A DNA stretch of 64,000 bases from Leisingera sp. SS27 (lineage in GTDB: Bacteria > Pseudomonadota > Alphaproteobacteria > Rhodobacterales > Rhodobacteraceae). This document shows positions 63,751 through 64,000 of this stretch, piece after piece; the stretch's first letter is position 1; each line of letters starts with the position of its first letter. The notes beneath the pieces are model-generated. The model worked only from the letters and a program-made list of their open reading frames with translations. It was not told the DNA's origin and made no database searches. The stretch lies in NCBI RefSeq assembly GCF_028368855.1, contig NZ_JAQNCY010000004.1, positions 248,001 to 312,000 on the forward strand, in the 5' to 3' direction. The translations under genes and the position numbers were made by a program.

Positions 63751-64000
63751 TCAGTTGCCGAGAATATCGCGCAGGATGTTGTCGACCGCGCGGCCCAGTT
63801 CCTGACCGAGGTTCGGCCCCTGGCGGCGGCGCTCGCGGCGGGTTGGCTGCGGCGGCGGAGCAATCGGTGCCGGTTCCAGCATCGGCAGCGGCTTCGGCTC
63901 CAGCCCGTCGTGCACGCGCACCATTGTCTCGCGCCAGATTTCGGCGGGCAGGCCGCCGCCGGTCACGCCGGACAGGGGCGTGTTGTCGTCGTAGCCCATC
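63751..64000 (-). CDS. penicillin-binding protein 1A-type transpeptidase, C-terminal fragment
   Basis: The fragment begins at the window edge and reads VGYDDNTPLSGVTGGGLPAEIWRETM, the C-terminal end of class A penicillin-binding protein transpeptidase domains. It is followed by a proline-rich, basic tail (EPKPLPMLEPAPIAPPPQPTRRERRR). About 80 residues are in the window, and the rest lies beyond base 64000. The full protein would polymerise and cross-link peptidoglycan. Confidence 0.8.
   Translation of the reverse strand, partial: MGYDDNTPLSGVTGGGLPAEIWRETMVRVHDGLEPKPLPMLEPAPIAPPPQPTRRERRRQGPNLGQELGRAVDNILRDILGN

Overview
The window looks like a chromosomal segment of a marine alphaproteobacterium of the Roseobacter group (Rhodobacteraceae; Leisingera/Phaeobacter/Ruegeria-like). 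The evidence is the high GC content, the taurine route tpa-tauR-xsc-pta-soeABC, an Entner-Doudoroff block (zwf-edd-eda), the family content and the GC-rich palindromic intergenic repeats. Genus assignment is an inference from gene content. No tRNA, rRNA, CRISPR array, prophage or insertion sequence was found.

Layout. (1) 1-6.2 kb: a class III CoA-transferase, then zwf, edd and eda behind a LacI-type operator, then a DsbA-family protein. (2) 6.2-22.4 kb: the sulfonate region. An aminotransferase plus a beta-keto acid cleavage enzyme (BKACE) are divergent from tpa (taurine to sulfoacetaldehyde). An ArsR-permease pair with a perfect palindromic operator and a membrane-anchored LAS-type peptidase lie between tpa and tauR. 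Then come tauR, xsc (sulfoacetaldehyde + phosphate to acetyl phosphate + sulfite), a TSUP exporter, pta (acetyl phosphate to acetyl-CoA) and soeABC (sulfite to sulfate, electrons to quinone). Matching TauR-type repeats lie upstream of tpa, tauR and xsc. (3) 22.4-24 kb: an ECF41 sigma factor with its partner CxxC carboxymuconolactone decarboxylase and a recognisable ECF41-type promoter. (4) 24-42 kb: dapA, a lytic transglycosylase, a split MnmC pair, small regulator/transporter pairs (WYL, MarR-EamA), DNA repair genes (ada-like, nth), rppH, a FadH-type reductase and small monooxygenase-like proteins. (5) 42-50 kb: two LysR regulators, one divergent from an intact class A beta-lactamase; an OmpA-peroxidase-GNAT-CinA operon; and a decaying TetR/SDR pair. 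(6) 50-64 kb: sfsA, mscS, map, a HAD protein that lacks its nucleophile, rsmD, a ferredoxin-reductase-like flavoprotein, peroxiredoxin, phhB, an N-acyltransferase, GDPD, RidA, a type I secretion ABC/HlyD pair, MlaA-MlaC, and the C-terminus of a penicillin-binding protein cut by the window end.

The central biology is complete dissimilation of taurine carbon, nitrogen and sulfur inside the cell, with both a sulfite oxidase (SoeABC) and a probable sulfite exporter encoded. The most speculative but interesting point is that the aminotransferase-BKACE operon shares the tpa promoter region and TauR sites. It could therefore be a co-regulated route for a beta-amino acid, a structural analogue of taurine. 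Start sites were chosen from ribosome-binding-site spacing and family length; many differ from the longest open frame.
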